Shown in pieces: positions 23,746 through 33,459 of a stretch of DNA of 64,000 bases. This stretch comes from Chryseobacterium arachidis (GTDB lineage: Bacteria > Bacteroidota > Bacteroidia > Flavobacteriales > Weeksellaceae). The DNA is taken from assembly GCF_900129245.1 (NCBI RefSeq), contig NZ_FQUT01000021.1, forward strand, positions 1-64,000, given 5' to 3'. Numbering within the stretch: the first letter of the stretch is position 1; the number at the start of each line of letters is the position of its first letter. The notes beneath the pieces were generated by a model that made no database searches, was not told the origin of the DNA, and saw only the letters and a program-made list of their open reading frames with translations. A program made the translations under genes and the position numbers.

Positions 23746-24972
23746 TTAAGAAATTATGCTTGAAATATCTCTCGGGAAAGTTAAAATATAACGTTTTGTT
23801 TTATTAACCATCAATCCTGATAAAAGCTGGTCTTCCGATTCTTCAAGTCTAATTTTTTTACCGTTTTTCTGTAACAGATAAATTGGTTGTTTTTCGGTGT
23901 CGTAAGGCAGTAATTTTCGTTTTATCTGATGAACCAAATCTTTTCCATTATTGATTCCGAAAAATTCATTGGTATTTTTTATCTTTTCCTCAATAAATTT
24001 CTCATCAAAAGGGTGTGATGAAATAATCGTTTTCGGAAGGTTTCTCTGAATCACACATTTACACCAGTAAGACAGCTCAAAATCATCAGAATTCTGCCAG
24101 TTTTTCATCGCCTGAATAATATCATTGTCGTCCAATTGTGTAAATCTTTCGATATCTTCGTCCGTTGCCAAACTTTTCCCACGGTATAAAAAGTATTTAA
24201 GATTATCCGTCGCAGGCAGATCAATACCTTGGGAAACCAAATATTTTGCTCTCTCCAGGATTTTCACCAAAATAAATTCTGCCAATGCGGAAGTTTTATG
24301 ATAATACACCTGCCAGTACATGAACATTCTTGCAGTCAGGAAATTTTCAATAGAATAGACGCCTTTGGCATCAATAACCAATTCTCCCTCTTCGCAGACA
24401 TTCATCATAGAAATAATTCGCTGCGTATTGATACTCCCCTCAGAAACTCCGGTAAAGAAACTATCTCGTTTTAAATAATCCAACCTGTCAACATCCAGTT
24501 GCGAAGAAATCAGTTGATTGAAAAATTTTCTGTGATATTTCCCCTGAAACATTTCAATTGCACATGACAGATCTCCATTAAATTCATCATTTAATTTATT
24601 CATCAGTAATAATGAAAGATTTTCGTGATGCCAGTCGTCCATCAGCATGCTTTCCAGCGCATGAGAAAACGGCCCGTGACCAATGTCATGCATTAAAATC
24701 GCCAGCATTGCTCCTTTTTCCTCTTCTTCCGAAATCTTTACCCCTTTCTGTTTCAATGTTTCCAAAGCCGTAAACATCAAATGCATCGCTCCCAAAGCAT
24801 GATGAAACCTTGTGTGTGTTGCACCCGGAAAAATCAAATTCAAAAGTCCGGTCTGCCCTATTCTTCTCAGTCTCTGGAAATAAGGATGCTCTATAATGTC
24901 GAATAAAATTTCATGTGGAATTCTGATAAATCCGTGAACGGGATCATTGATGATTTTTAGCTTATTCTGCAT
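23746..24972 (-). CDS. HD-domain phosphohydrolase (dGTPase-like)
   Basis: A 408-residue HD-superfamily protein. The metal site is seen in HALGAMHLM, HDIGHGPFSHALE and SQLDVDRLDYLKRDS, the pattern of the dGTPase/YdhJ/SAMHD1-like group that cleaves dNTPs or related nucleotides. The opening NDPVHGFIRIP is also typical. The ATG at 24972 is preferred over a TTG eight codons upstream. It is transcribed separately from the lpx operon, whose promoter lies between them. Confidence 0.88.
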   Translation of the reverse strand: MQNKLKIINDPVHGFIRIPHEILFDIIEHPYFQRLRRIGQTGLLNLIFPGATHTRFHHALGAMHLMFTALETLKQKGVKISEEEEKGAMLAILMHDIGHGPFSHALESMLMDDWHHENLSLLLMNKLNDEFNGDLSCAIEMFQGKYHRKFFNQLISSQLDVDRLDYLKRDSFFTGVSEGSINTQRIISMMNVCEEGELVIDAKGVYSIENFLTARMFMYWQVYYHKTSALAEFILVKILERAKYLVSQGIDLPATDNLKYFLYRGKSLATDEDIERFTQLDDNDIIQAMKNWQNSDDFELSYWCKCVIQRNLPKTIISSHPFDEKFIEEKIKNTNEFFGINNGKDLVHQIKRKLLPYDTEKQPIYLLQKNGKKIRLEESEDQLLSGLMVNKTKRYILTFPRDISSIIS

Positions 24973-25339
24973 TGGAAACGTCTGTATTTGTAACAAATTT
25001 AGGAATTTTAAATTTTAGGTTTGATTAAATTAGGATTAAAAAATATCTTAAACACGAATAGCGCTAATATTTTCACGAATGACACAAAATTATTTTATAA
25101 AGATTTTTTGGACGCAAAGTCCGCAAAGATTTTTCTCAAAATTAATCTGCATATTTTCGTTCGCAAAGGCTTTTCACTCAGCAAAGGTTGAATGTAAATT
25201 TTCTTAACTAGTTCGATTTTATCAGTAGGAACAAGCTTTAGCCAAAACTTCTTTTCAATTTGTATCATCTGTGAAAATATTTATCCTGTTTATGTTTAAA
25301 AAATTATCTTTGATTAATTAAAACGGCGAATAACATTTC
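24973..25339. other. Noncoding gap with degenerate dispersed repeats
   Basis: No credible gene is present. Stretches such as 'aacacgaatagcgctaat', 'gacgcaaagtccgcaaag' and 'ttcgcaaaggcttttcac' (25047-25185) are of the kind repeated between genes in many flavobacteria and look like decayed repeat copies. The last 35 bp hold a promoter box for the S41 gene. Confidence 0.5.
25305..25312 (+). promoter_or_regulatory. -7 box upstream of S41 peptidase gene
   Basis: TATCTTTG matches TAnnTTTG, 27 bp before the ATG at 25340. Confidence 0.5.
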
Positions 25340-26980
25340 ATGAGAAAATTCTCACTTTTCATTCTACTCTTTTTAAGCTTACATTTTTCAGCACAGAATT
25401 TACCTGAAGTTCAGAAATTGGAATTTCTTTGTAGAGTTTGGGGATTTTTGAAATATTATCATCCCAATGTTGCCAAAGGAAATTTTAACTGGGATCAGCA
25501 ATTGTTTCAGAAAATTGATGAACTTGAAAATATTAATAATAAAAACCAACTGAACGAGTTTTATTCTAACTGGATTGAAAGTTTAGGAAAAGTTAATGAA
25601 TGTAAAGAATGCCTGAAAGAAGAAAATAAAGTCTATTTTTTGAAAAATTTTGATTTAAGCTGGATTAATGATCAGAATATTTTCACTGAGAATGTAACTC
25701 AAAAACTAAAGTTTATTCAAAATAACAGAAATATCGGTGAAAATCATTATTTCGGGCTAAATGGAAGAAAGGTGTATTTCAGGAATGAAAATTCTTACGG
25801 TTCGAAATTCACCTCAAAACGGATCGCTCTTTTGGAATTATTCAGATATTGGAATTATGCGGAATATTTTTTCGCTTACAAATATAAAACCGACCAAAAC
25901 TGGAATGATGTTTTAAAAGAAATGATCCCAAAATTTCTTGCCATTAATAATGATGAAAATTATCATTTGACTTTAGCAGAATTGGTTACCAAAACAGATG
26001 ATTCTCATGCTTTCTTGTTTTCAAGGTTAATCAGTTTAAACCAATACGGAAGAAAAAATGTTCCCGTACAATACGCTTACGCGGAAGGAAAATTGGTTGT
26101 GACAAAACTTAATGCCAATATTTTCAATAATGAAAATCCGTTGAAAGCCGGTGATGTTATTTATGATATTAATGGTTTAACGATTTCTCAAAAAATAAAT
26201 TCTTTCGGGAAATATCTTCCGGCTTCCAATTCCTGGGGGAAAATCAATAAATCGAAATATCTTTTTCTTTACACCAATAAAGATTCAACCGATCTTAAAA
26301 TTGAAAGAGACGGGAAAAATTTAAGCTTAAGAGTAAAAACATATTCTCAGAAGGAAATTATTACTGAAAAGCCAACGATTCCGGAAAAATGGAAATTTCT
26401 TGATGATGAAAAGAAAATTGGCTATGTAAATATGGGAATGATCACAAAAGCTGATCTGAATGAAATGTTTAAAAATTTAGAGAACACAGAATCGATCATT
26501 TTTGATTCCAGAAATTATCCGAAAATGACGATTTTACCGTTAAGCCGATTATTACTTCCTGAAAATAAAATTTATTATCAATTTAATTTCCCGGAAACAA
26601 ATTATTTGAGTAAATTTTATAGCCGGAAAAACAGCATCGGAAGCAACAATTCCGATTACTACAAAGACAATGTCATTGTTTTGGTCAATGAAAACACACA
26701 AAGCCAGGCCGAAACAACGGTAATGATGCTAAAACAACATCCGAAAGCCAAAGTGATTGGAGGATATACATCCGGAGCGAACGGAGATATTATCAGATTT
26801 AATATTGCTGATCTGGAAACGTGTTTTACAGGATTGGGGGCTTATTACCCGAACGGAACCGAAACCCAAAGAATCGGAATAGTTCCTGATATTATTGTAA
26901 GACCCACTGTAAGAGGCATTCAGGAAGGAAAAGATGAAGTTCTGGAAAGAGCTTTGGAATATATAAAAAACGGCAATTAA
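25340..26980 (+). CDS. S41-family (C-terminal processing) peptidase, secreted
   Basis: A 546-residue protein with a signal peptide ending near HFSAQ. Residues about 215-335 hold a divergent PDZ-like region (NENPLKAGDVIYDINGL). The C-terminal part (about 355-540) matches the S41 tail-specific protease fold: the nucleophile is probably the serine in NENTQSQAETTV, and GGYTSGANGD follows. It should act in the periplasm or at the surface. Substrate is unknown. Confidence 0.85.
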   Translation: MRKFSLFILLFLSLHFSAQNLPEVQKLEFLCRVWGFLKYYHPNVAKGNFNWDQQLFQKIDELENINNKNQLNEFYSNWIESLGKVNECKECLKEENKVYFLKNFDLSWINDQNIFTENVTQKLKFIQNNRNIGENHYFGLNGRKVYFRNENSYGSKFTSKRIALLELFRYWNYAEYFFAYKYKTDQNWNDVLKEMIPKFLAINNDENYHLTLAELVTKTDDSHAFLFSRLISLNQYGRKNVPVQYAYAEGKLVVTKLNANIFNNENPLKAGDVIYDINGLTISQKINSFGKYLPASNSWGKINKSKYLFLYTNKDSTDLKIERDGKNLSLRVKTYSQKEIITEKPTIPEKWKFLDDEKKIGYVNMGMITKADLNEMFKNLENTESIIFDSRNYPKMTILPLSRLLLPENKIYYQFNFPETNYLSKFYSRKNSIGSNNSDYYKDNVIVLVNENTQSQAETTVMMLKQHPKAKVIGGYTSGANGDIIRFNIADLETCFTGLGAYYPNGTETQRIGIVPDIIVRPTVRGIQEGKDEVLERALEYIKNGN

Positions 26981-27112
26981 ATAAAAGAAAAACAAAAATA
27001 TTTCGTTATGTTTTCATTTAACTTATATTTAACTTTATAGCTGCGTATTTTGGCAGTTTTTAAATAGAATTGGTCAGCAATTTGATACTATTAACCATGT
27101 AAAAAATAAATT

Positions 27113-28657
27113 ATGTCGGAAAAGATATTATGGATAGATGATGAAATAGATTTACTTAAACCTCACATCGTTTTTCTTGAAAAAAAAGGCTATCAGGTAA
27201 CGCCTGTTAATAACGTTAATGAGGCGTTGGAATTGATGGATTCTGAAAAATTCGCATTGACATTGATCGATGAAAATATGCCCGGAATTTCCGGTTTGGA
27301 AGCCATCCCGATGATCAAAGATAAAGATAATTCCCTAAAAATCGTGATGGTGACAAAAAGCGAAGAGGAACACATCATGGAAGAGGCAATCGGTTCGCAA
27401 ATCGCAGATTATATATTAAAACCGGTAAATCCTAATCAGATTCTTTTATCGCTAAAGAAAAATCTTCAACAGGATAATCTGGTTGAACAAAAAACGATTC
27501 TTCAATATCAGCAGGAATTCAGAAACTTATCTATAGAACTTTCTTATCTGAGAACGTATCAGGATTGGGCTGAATATTACAAAAAAATCGTGAATTGGGA
27601 ATTGAAGTTCGATAAAGTTACAGACAATGAGTTTGCAGATCTTCTTCAGTCTCAAAAAGAAGAAGCCAATATTCAGTTTGCAAAGTTTATTGAAAAAAAT
27701 TATGAAGACTGGCTGAATGGGAGCGAAAAACCCAACATGAGCCACACCCTTTTCAAAGAAAAAGTAAAGCCTGAGGTTGAAAAGGATAAAGTTTTGTTGT
27801 TAATGGTCGATAATCTTCGTTATGATCAATGGAAAGTGATCGAGCCATTATTCACAAAATATTATAATAAGACTTCTGAAGACTACTATTACAGCATTCT
27901 TCCTACTGCGACCCAATATGCAAGAAATTCATTTTTTGCAGGTTTAATGCCTTCGGAAATCGAAAAACGTTTTCCCGACAAATGGTTCAATGACAATGAA
28001 GAAGGAAATAAAAATGAATTTGAGCGCGATTTTTTAGAAGATCAGATGAAAAGAATCGGTTTAGGTTCTAAATCCATGAAGTATTTAAAAGTTCTGAACG
28101 CCGATTTTGAAAGAAAAATCTATGACGATTTCAATCAGCATAAAAACAATGATCTTTTGGTAATTGTTTATAACTTTATTGATATTCTTTCTCATGCCAA
28201 AACAGACAACCACATTGTTGATCAGTTGATCCGTGATGATAAAACGTTCAGATCTTTAACTTTGAATTGGTTTGAAAATTCATCGTTATTGAAAATCATT
28301 AAAGTCGCTGCAGAAAACGGCTTCAAATTAGTGATAACAACCGATCACGGAACAGTTTACGTCAAGAAACCGAGCAAAGTTGTAGGTGACAGAGAAACCT
28401 CAACCAATATCCGTTATAAAACAGGGAAAAGTTTAACGTATGACGACAGCGATGTCTGGGCTATTACCAATCCTGAAAAATTATTTTTACCGAAAGGGAA
28501 TTTAAGCTCAAAATATATTTTCGCCAAGAATAATATTTTCCTGGCGTATCCTAAGAATTATAATCACTTTGTGAATTATTATAAAGAAACTTATCAACAC
28601 GGGGGAATTTCATTAGAAGAATGTATTATTCCTATCAGCATTTTAGAACCCAAATAG
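27113..28657 (+). CDS. porX: PorX-type response regulator with PglZ phosphatase-like domain
   Basis: A 514-residue protein. Residues 1-120 form a CheY-like receiver with acidic pair Asp9-Asp10 and phospho-acceptor Asp53 in LIDENMPG. Residues about 200-514 form a PglZ/alkaline-phosphatase-superfamily domain (MVDNLRYDQW, TTDHGT). This layout is that of PorX, which in Porphyromonas gingivalis controls the type IX secretion system with PorY and has phosphodiesterase activity on oligonucleotides. No porY or por structural gene is adjacent. A strong terminator follows. Confidence 0.9.
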   Translation: MSEKILWIDDEIDLLKPHIVFLEKKGYQVTPVNNVNEALELMDSEKFALTLIDENMPGISGLEAIPMIKDKDNSLKIVMVTKSEEEHIMEEAIGSQIADYILKPVNPNQILLSLKKNLQQDNLVEQKTILQYQQEFRNLSIELSYLRTYQDWAEYYKKIVNWELKFDKVTDNEFADLLQSQKEEANIQFAKFIEKNYEDWLNGSEKPNMSHTLFKEKVKPEVEKDKVLLLMVDNLRYDQWKVIEPLFTKYYNKTSEDYYYSILPTATQYARNSFFAGLMPSEIEKRFPDKWFNDNEEGNKNEFERDFLEDQMKRIGLGSKSMKYLKVLNADFERKIYDDFNQHKNNDLLVIVYNFIDILSHAKTDNHIVDQLIRDDKTFRSLTLNWFENSSLLKIIKVAAENGFKLVITTDHGTVYVKKPSKVVGDRETSTNIRYKTGKSLTYDDSDVWAITNPEKLFLPKGNLSSKYIFAKNNIFLAYPKNYNHFVNYYKETYQHGGISLEECIIPISILEPK

Positions 28658-28691
28658 TTTTTTTCATAGTTTAACTTCGGGTTATAAGGGT

Positions 28692-28727
28692 AGCGGAAAA
28701 AATCAAAGATTTTTTCCGCTTCTTTTT
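28692..28727 (+). terminator. Terminator of porX
   Basis: AGCGGAAAAAATC (28692-28704) and GATTTTTTCCGCT (28708-28720) form a 13-bp stem with loop AAA, followed by TCTTTTTT. Confidence 0.88.
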
Positions 28728-28745
28728 TATTAATATTTTTGAATC

Positions 28746-29510
28746 ATGAAATTAATCACTTATAACGTAAACGGAATCCGGGCAGCTTTTACTAAAGATT
28801 TTTTAGGTTGGCTGAAAACGGCTGATCCGGATATTATCTGCATTCAGGAAAGCAAGGCAGGAAACGACCAGATTGACATTGAAAGCCTTGAAAAATTAGG
28901 TTATCACAGTTATTGGCATTCAGCGGTAAGAAAAGGCTATAGCGGCGTCGGAATTGCTTCTAAAATCAAGCCTAATCATGTAGAATATGGTTGCGGTATC
29001 GAAAGCTATGATAATGAAGGAAGGATTATCCGTGCCGACTTTGATGAATTCTCTGCCATTTCTGTGTATGTACCTTCAGCTTCTAATATTGAGAGACTCG
29101 ATTTCAAGATGCAGTTCTGTCATGACTTTTTAGATTATATTAAAAATTTAAAGAAAGAAATCCCAAATCTTATTATTTCCGGAGATTTTAATATCTGCCA
29201 TGAAGCAATCGACATCCACAATCCGATTGGCTTAAAGAATGTTTCCGGCTTTTTACCAATGGAAAGGGAATGGATGACCAATTTCATTAATGAATGTGAA
29301 TTGATCGACAGTTTCAGGTTTTTTAATGATCAACCTGATAATTATACATGGTGGAGTTACCGGCAAAACTCAAGGGAAAGAAATAAAGGATGGAGACTTG
29401 ATTATAACTTTACATCCCACACTTTAAAAGAAAAGCTTACAAGAGCCGTAATTTTGAAAGAAGCCGTACATTCTGATCATTGTCCTGCTTTAGTAGAATT
29501 GAGCCTTTAA
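28746..29510 (+). CDS. xth: Exodeoxyribonuclease III / AP endonuclease
   Basis: Cleaves DNA at abasic sites and trims 3' ends in base excision repair. The 254-residue protein has the EEP-family motifs TYNVNGIRAA, CIQESKA with the metal-binding glutamate, SGDFNICH and SDHCPALVEL with the catalytic His-Asp. Length is usual for the ExoA type. It is an independent unit bounded by terminators on both sides. Confidence 0.95.
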   Translation: MKLITYNVNGIRAAFTKDFLGWLKTADPDIICIQESKAGNDQIDIESLEKLGYHSYWHSAVRKGYSGVGIASKIKPNHVEYGCGIESYDNEGRIIRADFDEFSAISVYVPSASNIERLDFKMQFCHDFLDYIKNLKKEIPNLIISGDFNICHEAIDIHNPIGLKNVSGFLPMEREWMTNFINECELIDSFRFFNDQPDNYTWWSYRQNSRERNKGWRLDYNFTSHTLKEKLTRAVILKEAVHSDHCPALVELSL

Positions 29511-29517
29511 AACAAGC

Positions 29518-29546
29518 AAAAAGCCAACTGAGTCAGTTGGCTTTTT
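29518..29546. terminator. Bidirectional terminator between xth and rlpA-like gene
   Basis: AAAAAGCCAACTGA (29518-29531) and TCAGTTGGCTTTTT (29533-29546) form a 14-bp perfect stem around one G. The same arm sequence occurs in the palindrome at 30258-30313. Confidence 0.9.
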
Positions 29547-29563
29547 AATTTAAATCATAAAAT

Positions 29564-29935
29564 TTAATCGACAATTTCATATTCCACCGGAATCGTACCT
29601 CTATTGGTATCTCCGATTTCATCGAACGCCGCTTTAGACATATCTAAAGCTCTTGATGAATGGTAAGGCCCTCTGTCATTTACTCTCACTATTACTTCTT
29701 TACCATTGTTAAGGTTTGTTACCTTAATACTTGTTCCAAATGGAAGCGTTCTGTTTGCTGCGGTAAACTTTGCGTTATCAAAGATTTCTCCGCTGGCTGT
29801 TTTTCTACCGTTAAACTTATCGTGGTAGTACGATGCATAACTTGTTTTTTTCGCATCTGTGGCATTTATTTTGAAAGAATAAATACCAAGGGTTGAAATC
29901 ATCATTATGATTACGAGAATGAATCTTTTCATCAT
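29564..29935 (-). CDS. RlpA-like double-psi beta-barrel protein
   Basis: A 123-residue exported protein with an N-terminal signal or anchor segment. The body is the RlpA-type double-psi beta-barrel: ASYYHDKFNGRKTASGE, FTAANRTLPFGT and VRVNDRGPY with the catalytic-site Asp. RlpA proteins are lytic transglycosylases that act on denuded peptidoglycan at the septum. This one lacks a SPOR domain, so septal targeting is not expected. Start is ATG-ATG at 29935 or 29932. Confidence 0.9.
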   Translation of the reverse strand: MMKRFILVIIMMISTLGIYSFKINATDAKKTSYASYYHDKFNGRKTASGEIFDNAKFTAANRTLPFGTSIKVTNLNNGKEVIVRVNDRGPYHSSRALDMSKAAFDEIGDTNRGTIPVEYEIVD

Positions 29936-30321
29936 GTTGAACTTTTATTGGTTTTGACAGGGGCAAATCTATAAGGAATCTTTCAACGAGCCTATTTTAT
30001 TTGTTAACAAACGTTAATAAAAACTAAATTTTATCTTAATATTCATTATAACTCCCTATTAATAGGCATTTTAGCACCTATTGTTAAAAAGTGTTAAAAA
30101 AAAGATTGAAAAGTTAACAATTTTAACTAAATTCTATAAATTAGGATTATTTTAACACTAAAATAATTTTGATAATCAATAAGTTAAAGAATTTTAAGAT
30201 TCAATATTTATTGTGTTCAGTTCATTTAAAAACAATAAAAGGAAGAACTTATATCAGTACTTAAATAAATAAAAAGCCAACTGAATTCAGTTGGCTTTTT
30301 ATTTATTTAAGTATTAGAAAA
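29936..30321. other. AT-rich gap with palindrome
   Basis: No gene is seen. The half near the rlpA-like gene is very AT-rich and should carry its promoter, with several TTAACA/TGTTAA stretches but no clear TAnnTTTG box. The half near 30258 holds the 56-bp palindrome described separately. Confidence 0.5.
30258..30313. terminator. 56-bp perfect palindrome acting as terminator
   Basis: Every base from 30258 to 30313 is mirrored around the centre at 30285/30286 (CTGAATTCAG). It includes the arms AAAAAGCCAACTGA and TCAGTTGGCTTTTT and A/T extensions. It lies 8 bp after the stop codon of the minus-strand secreted-protein gene at 30322 and should end that transcript. Confidence 0.85.
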
Positions 30322-31044
30322 TTATTTAAAATATTCTAATATATAATCATAAGTATCAGCAGGATAGACCACAGACATACTAGGAGAACCTGTAACTGCA
30401 GCTCCGTTTGTTGAATCAAAAGAATATAATTCTTTTGAGAAAACTACTTTATTACCACTTGATGCTCTTTTGAAAATAGTAATTCCATACATTGAAGTAA
30501 GACCAGTAGGAACAGCTAAAGTAACAGCCGTTGAAGTTCCTGTAGTAGTAAACTGTCCTTTGTATGCGTAAACCTGAGCACCATCAACTTGTGTATTTGT
30601 TGGTACACCAGCAGCAACTCCGTTTAAAACATTTACTCTTGAGTTTGTACCCATCGGAATCCATCTACCATTTGTAATATTTCCTGGATTTCCTGGATTA
30701 GAAAAATAATAGAAACCTGGAATAACCGCAACCTGTACTCCTTGGCCAGCAACCGTATTACCAGTAGCGCTGTTAAAAACAACCATACCATCAAAATGAG
30801 ATAAAGTAACGTCATTATCCATTGGAGATGTGTTGAATTGGAAAGTAGTTAAGTTGGTTCTTGGAAATCCTAAACCTCTACCATAACTTTGATTCGCCAA
30901 ACCTTCAAAATTACTATTATCTAAAAAATAGTTAGTTCCCGCTAAAGAAGATGATGCAGGACCATTACCTAATATCTGAGCGTTAGCATTTACTCCTAAA
31001 ATCAGAAAGAAAGCACTAACTATATTTAAAAAAGACTTTTTCAT
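30322..31044 (-). CDS. Secreted protein of unknown function
   Basis: A 240-residue protein with a signal peptide (MKKSFLNIVSAFFLILGVNANA). The mature part is rich in Gly, Asn, Thr and Ser and looks like beta structure of a surface or fibre protein. No catalytic motif is seen. It lies 19 bp after the next gene upstream (31064-31699), whose product shares this style, so the two are probably cotranscribed and may act together at the cell surface. No T9SS sorting domain is seen at the C-terminus. Confidence 0.72.
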   Translation of the reverse strand: MKKSFLNIVSAFFLILGVNANAQILGNGPASSSLAGTNYFLDNSNFEGLANQSYGRGLGFPRTNLTTFQFNTSPMDNDVTLSHFDGMVVFNSATGNTVAGQGVQVAVIPGFYYFSNPGNPGNITNGRWIPMGTNSRVNVLNGVAAGVPTNTQVDGAQVYAYKGQFTTTGTSTAVTLAVPTGLTSMYGITIFKRASSGNKVVFSKELYSFDSTNGAAVTGSPSMSVVYPADTYDYILEYFK

Positions 31045-31063
31045 TTTATTTATGTTTTAATTA

Positions 31064-31699
31064 TTAGTTTCTACCAGAAATTAGATACCAAGCAGTTCCG
31101 TTACTATAAAGTGTCATTGAGGATTGAGATGTTATAGCTACAACATTTCTAGGTCTTGTAGTAAGTTCTGTACCAGTAAATTGTATTGTTCCAGCAGAAG
31201 AATTTCTTACATAAATAGTTCTACCAGTAAAAAGAGCAGGATTTCCCAAATATAATTCTGACCCTGAATTAAACTCCCAATAATCAAAATTGGTATTTGA
31301 CCAATCATAAGTTGCAGAAGCAGCCTGCGCTTCACGTATTCTATACTGCAGTGCTGTATTACCACCAACTGCCTTCCAAACCGCATTAGGAGCATCATAA
31401 TAATAGAATCCCGTAGCAGTAACATTGGCTGTTTTAGTGGTAGCAGTACCATCAATCGTCGTCACAAATACAATTGCTCCATTCTGAGCTGCAACGTAAG
31501 CATTGTCTTTAGCGTATAACTGTGCTCTAGTCATACGGGGAACCAAGAGCGCGTCTGGTCTCGCAGTATCCGTTGTATTAGCTACAACATCTAAGGTAGC
31601 TGCAGGAGTTGTGGTATTAATACCCACACGTCCTTGCTGAGCCTGAGCGATCGCTACAAATCCGACTAACATAGTCGCTGTTAATAAAAATTTTTTCAT
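31064..31699 (-). CDS. Secreted protein with tail-fibre-like VGINTTTP motif
   Basis: A 211-residue protein with a signal peptide ending near AIAQAQ. The mature N-terminus reads GRVGINTTTPAATLDV, a motif that starts many Bacteroidota surface proteins and resembles repeats in phage tail fibres and adhesin heads. A middle segment GFYYYDAPNAVWKAVGG is also common in that group. Function is unknown. It is the first gene of a pair with the 240-residue secreted protein. Confidence 0.75.
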   Translation of the reverse strand: MKKFLLTATMLVGFVAIAQAQQGRVGINTTTPAATLDVVANTTDTARPDALLVPRMTRAQLYAKDNAYVAAQNGAIVFVTTIDGTATTKTANVTATGFYYYDAPNAVWKAVGGNTALQYRIREAQAASATYDWSNTNFDYWEFNSGSELYLGNPALFTGRTIYVRNSSAGTIQFTGTELTTRPRNVVAITSQSSMTLYSNGTAWYLISGRN

Positions 31700-32099
31700 A
31701 AGTTTTTAAGATTTAAATTATATTTTCATCAATAATATTCAAATAATTATTGGGATACCACCCCCAAATTGAAAATTATCAATAAAAATTAAATATTTTT
31801 ATTATATATAATTTCAAATTCAGTTATAAGTCTATTTAAATACTTAAGTGATAATCGGATAGGCTTTAAAATCTATCTACACTGCAAATTTAATATTTTA
31901 TTGTATATGTATGCAAGATTAGACTGAAAAGTTTTAACATTTTATTTGGAATAAAAATTAAATAACTAAATATCAATCAATTACAACCAAAACAAATATA
32001 AATTAATTTATGTTAAAATTTATTAACATTATTATTACATTGCTTTATATTTAACGATAAGCGATTTTGATTAAAAAGATATCAATTATTTGTGAACAA
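31700..32099. other. Very AT-rich noncoding gap
   Basis: No open frame or RNA gene is recognised. Long A/T runs dominate, especially 31780-32060. It should hold the promoter of the secreted-protein pair and the 3' end of the rimO transcript, but no clear consensus box or strong terminator hairpin is seen. Confidence 0.45.
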
Positions 32100-33401
32100 T
32101 TAAATTAATTCACCATACAGATCAAATTCTTCCGCTGAAGTAATCTTCACATCGGCAAAATCACCTATTGAAATATATGTATTCTCCGCAGAAACCAAGA
32201 CTGTATTGTCAACATCGGGAGAATCATATTCTGTTCTTCCTACGAAATAATTCCCTTCTTTTCTATCAAAAATACATTTATATACGTGACCAATTTTCTC
32301 CTGATTCTTCTCCCAAGAAATCTGAGACTGGATCTCCATGATCTCCTCTACTCTAGCTTCTTTTACTTCCTGAGGAATAGTATCTTCCAAAACATAAGCC
32401 CCCGTATTTTCTTCATGAGAGTAAGTAAAACAACCCAATCTGTCGAATTTCTGTTCTCTTACCCAATCTTTTAACTCCTGGAAAATTTCTTCGGTTTCTC
32501 CCGGATATCCTACAATAAGAGTCGTTCTAATTGCCATATCCGGAACTTTTTCTCTGAACTTTCCTAAAAGAGCATCTGTTTTCTCGTGAGTAGTTCCTCT
32601 CTTCATGGATTTCAACAAATCTGAATTAATGTGCTGAAGAGGAATATCTATATAATTACAAACTTTCGGTTCTTCTCTGATAATATCCAGAACATCCTCC
32701 GGAAAACCACTTGGGAAAGCATAATGAAGACGAATCCACTCAATTCCTTCTACCTTTACCAATTCTTTTAGAAGATCTCCAAGTGCACGTTTTTTGTAAA
32801 TGTCCAAACCGTAATACGTAAGATCCTGAGCAATCAAAATCAGTTCTTTGGTTCCCTTTTTTGCTAACTTCTGAGCTTCTGTAACCAGTTTTTCAATCGG
32901 AGTAGAAACGTGTCCACCTCTCATTAAAGGAATCGCACAAAAAGAGCAAGGCCTGTCGCAACCTTCGGAAATCTTTAAATAGGCATAATGCTTAGGAGTA
33001 GTTGTTAATCTTTCTCCTACCAATTCATGCTTGTAGTCTGCTCCTAAATGTTTTAGTAAAATAGGAAGATCCCTTGTTCCGAAATATTGGTCAACATCAG
33101 GAATTTCACGGACCAAATCCGGCTTGTATCTTTCAGAAAGACAACCGGTAACAAATACTTTTTCTACTTCACCTCTGTTTTTGGCTTCCACATAATCCAG
33201 AATGGTATTGATAGATTCTTCCTTTGCATTATCGATAAATCCGCAGGTATTGATTACCACAATATCCCCTCTGTCTTCGTGAACAACTTCTTTACCATTG
33301 GCTTTAAGCTGACTCATCAAGACTTCAGAATCATAAACATTCTTGGAACATCCAAGCGTTACTACATTAATTTTCTTCTTACCTACAGATTTTGTGCGCA
33401 T
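32100..33401 (-). CDS. rimO: Ribosomal protein S12 methylthiotransferase
   Basis: Radical SAM enzyme that adds a methylthio group to the conserved aspartate of ribosomal protein S12. The 433-residue protein has the N-terminal UPF0004 domain with LGCSKNVYDSE, the radical SAM cluster motif EGCDRPCSFCAIP (CxxxCxxC), and a C-terminal TRAM domain. The ATG at 33401 is preferred over a TTG ten codons upstream; a TATCTTTG box lies between the two. Confidence 0.95.
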   Translation of the reverse strand: MRTKSVGKKKINVVTLGCSKNVYDSEVLMSQLKANGKEVVHEDRGDIVVINTCGFIDNAKEESINTILDYVEAKNRGEVEKVFVTGCLSERYKPDLVREIPDVDQYFGTRDLPILLKHLGADYKHELVGERLTTTPKHYAYLKISEGCDRPCSFCAIPLMRGGHVSTPIEKLVTEAQKLAKKGTKELILIAQDLTYYGLDIYKKRALGDLLKELVKVEGIEWIRLHYAFPSGFPEDVLDIIREEPKVCNYIDIPLQHINSDLLKSMKRGTTHEKTDALLGKFREKVPDMAIRTTLIVGYPGETEEIFQELKDWVREQKFDRLGCFTYSHEENTGAYVLEDTIPQEVKEARVEEIMEIQSQISWEKNQEKIGHVYKCIFDRKEGNYFVGRTEYDSPDVDNTVLVSAENTYISIGDFADVKITSAEEFDLYGELI

Positions 33402-33420
33402 CTTTTTGATTTTGAGTTTG

Positions 33421-33428
33421 CAAAGATA
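33421..33428 (-). promoter_or_regulatory. -7 box upstream of rimO
   Basis: Minus-strand TATCTTTG matches TAnnTTTG, 19 bp before the ATG at 33401. It lies inside the longer TTG-started frame, which argues against that start. Confidence 0.55.
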
Positions 33429-33459
33429 CAAAATATTGAAGCGTTTGAATTAAAAAATA

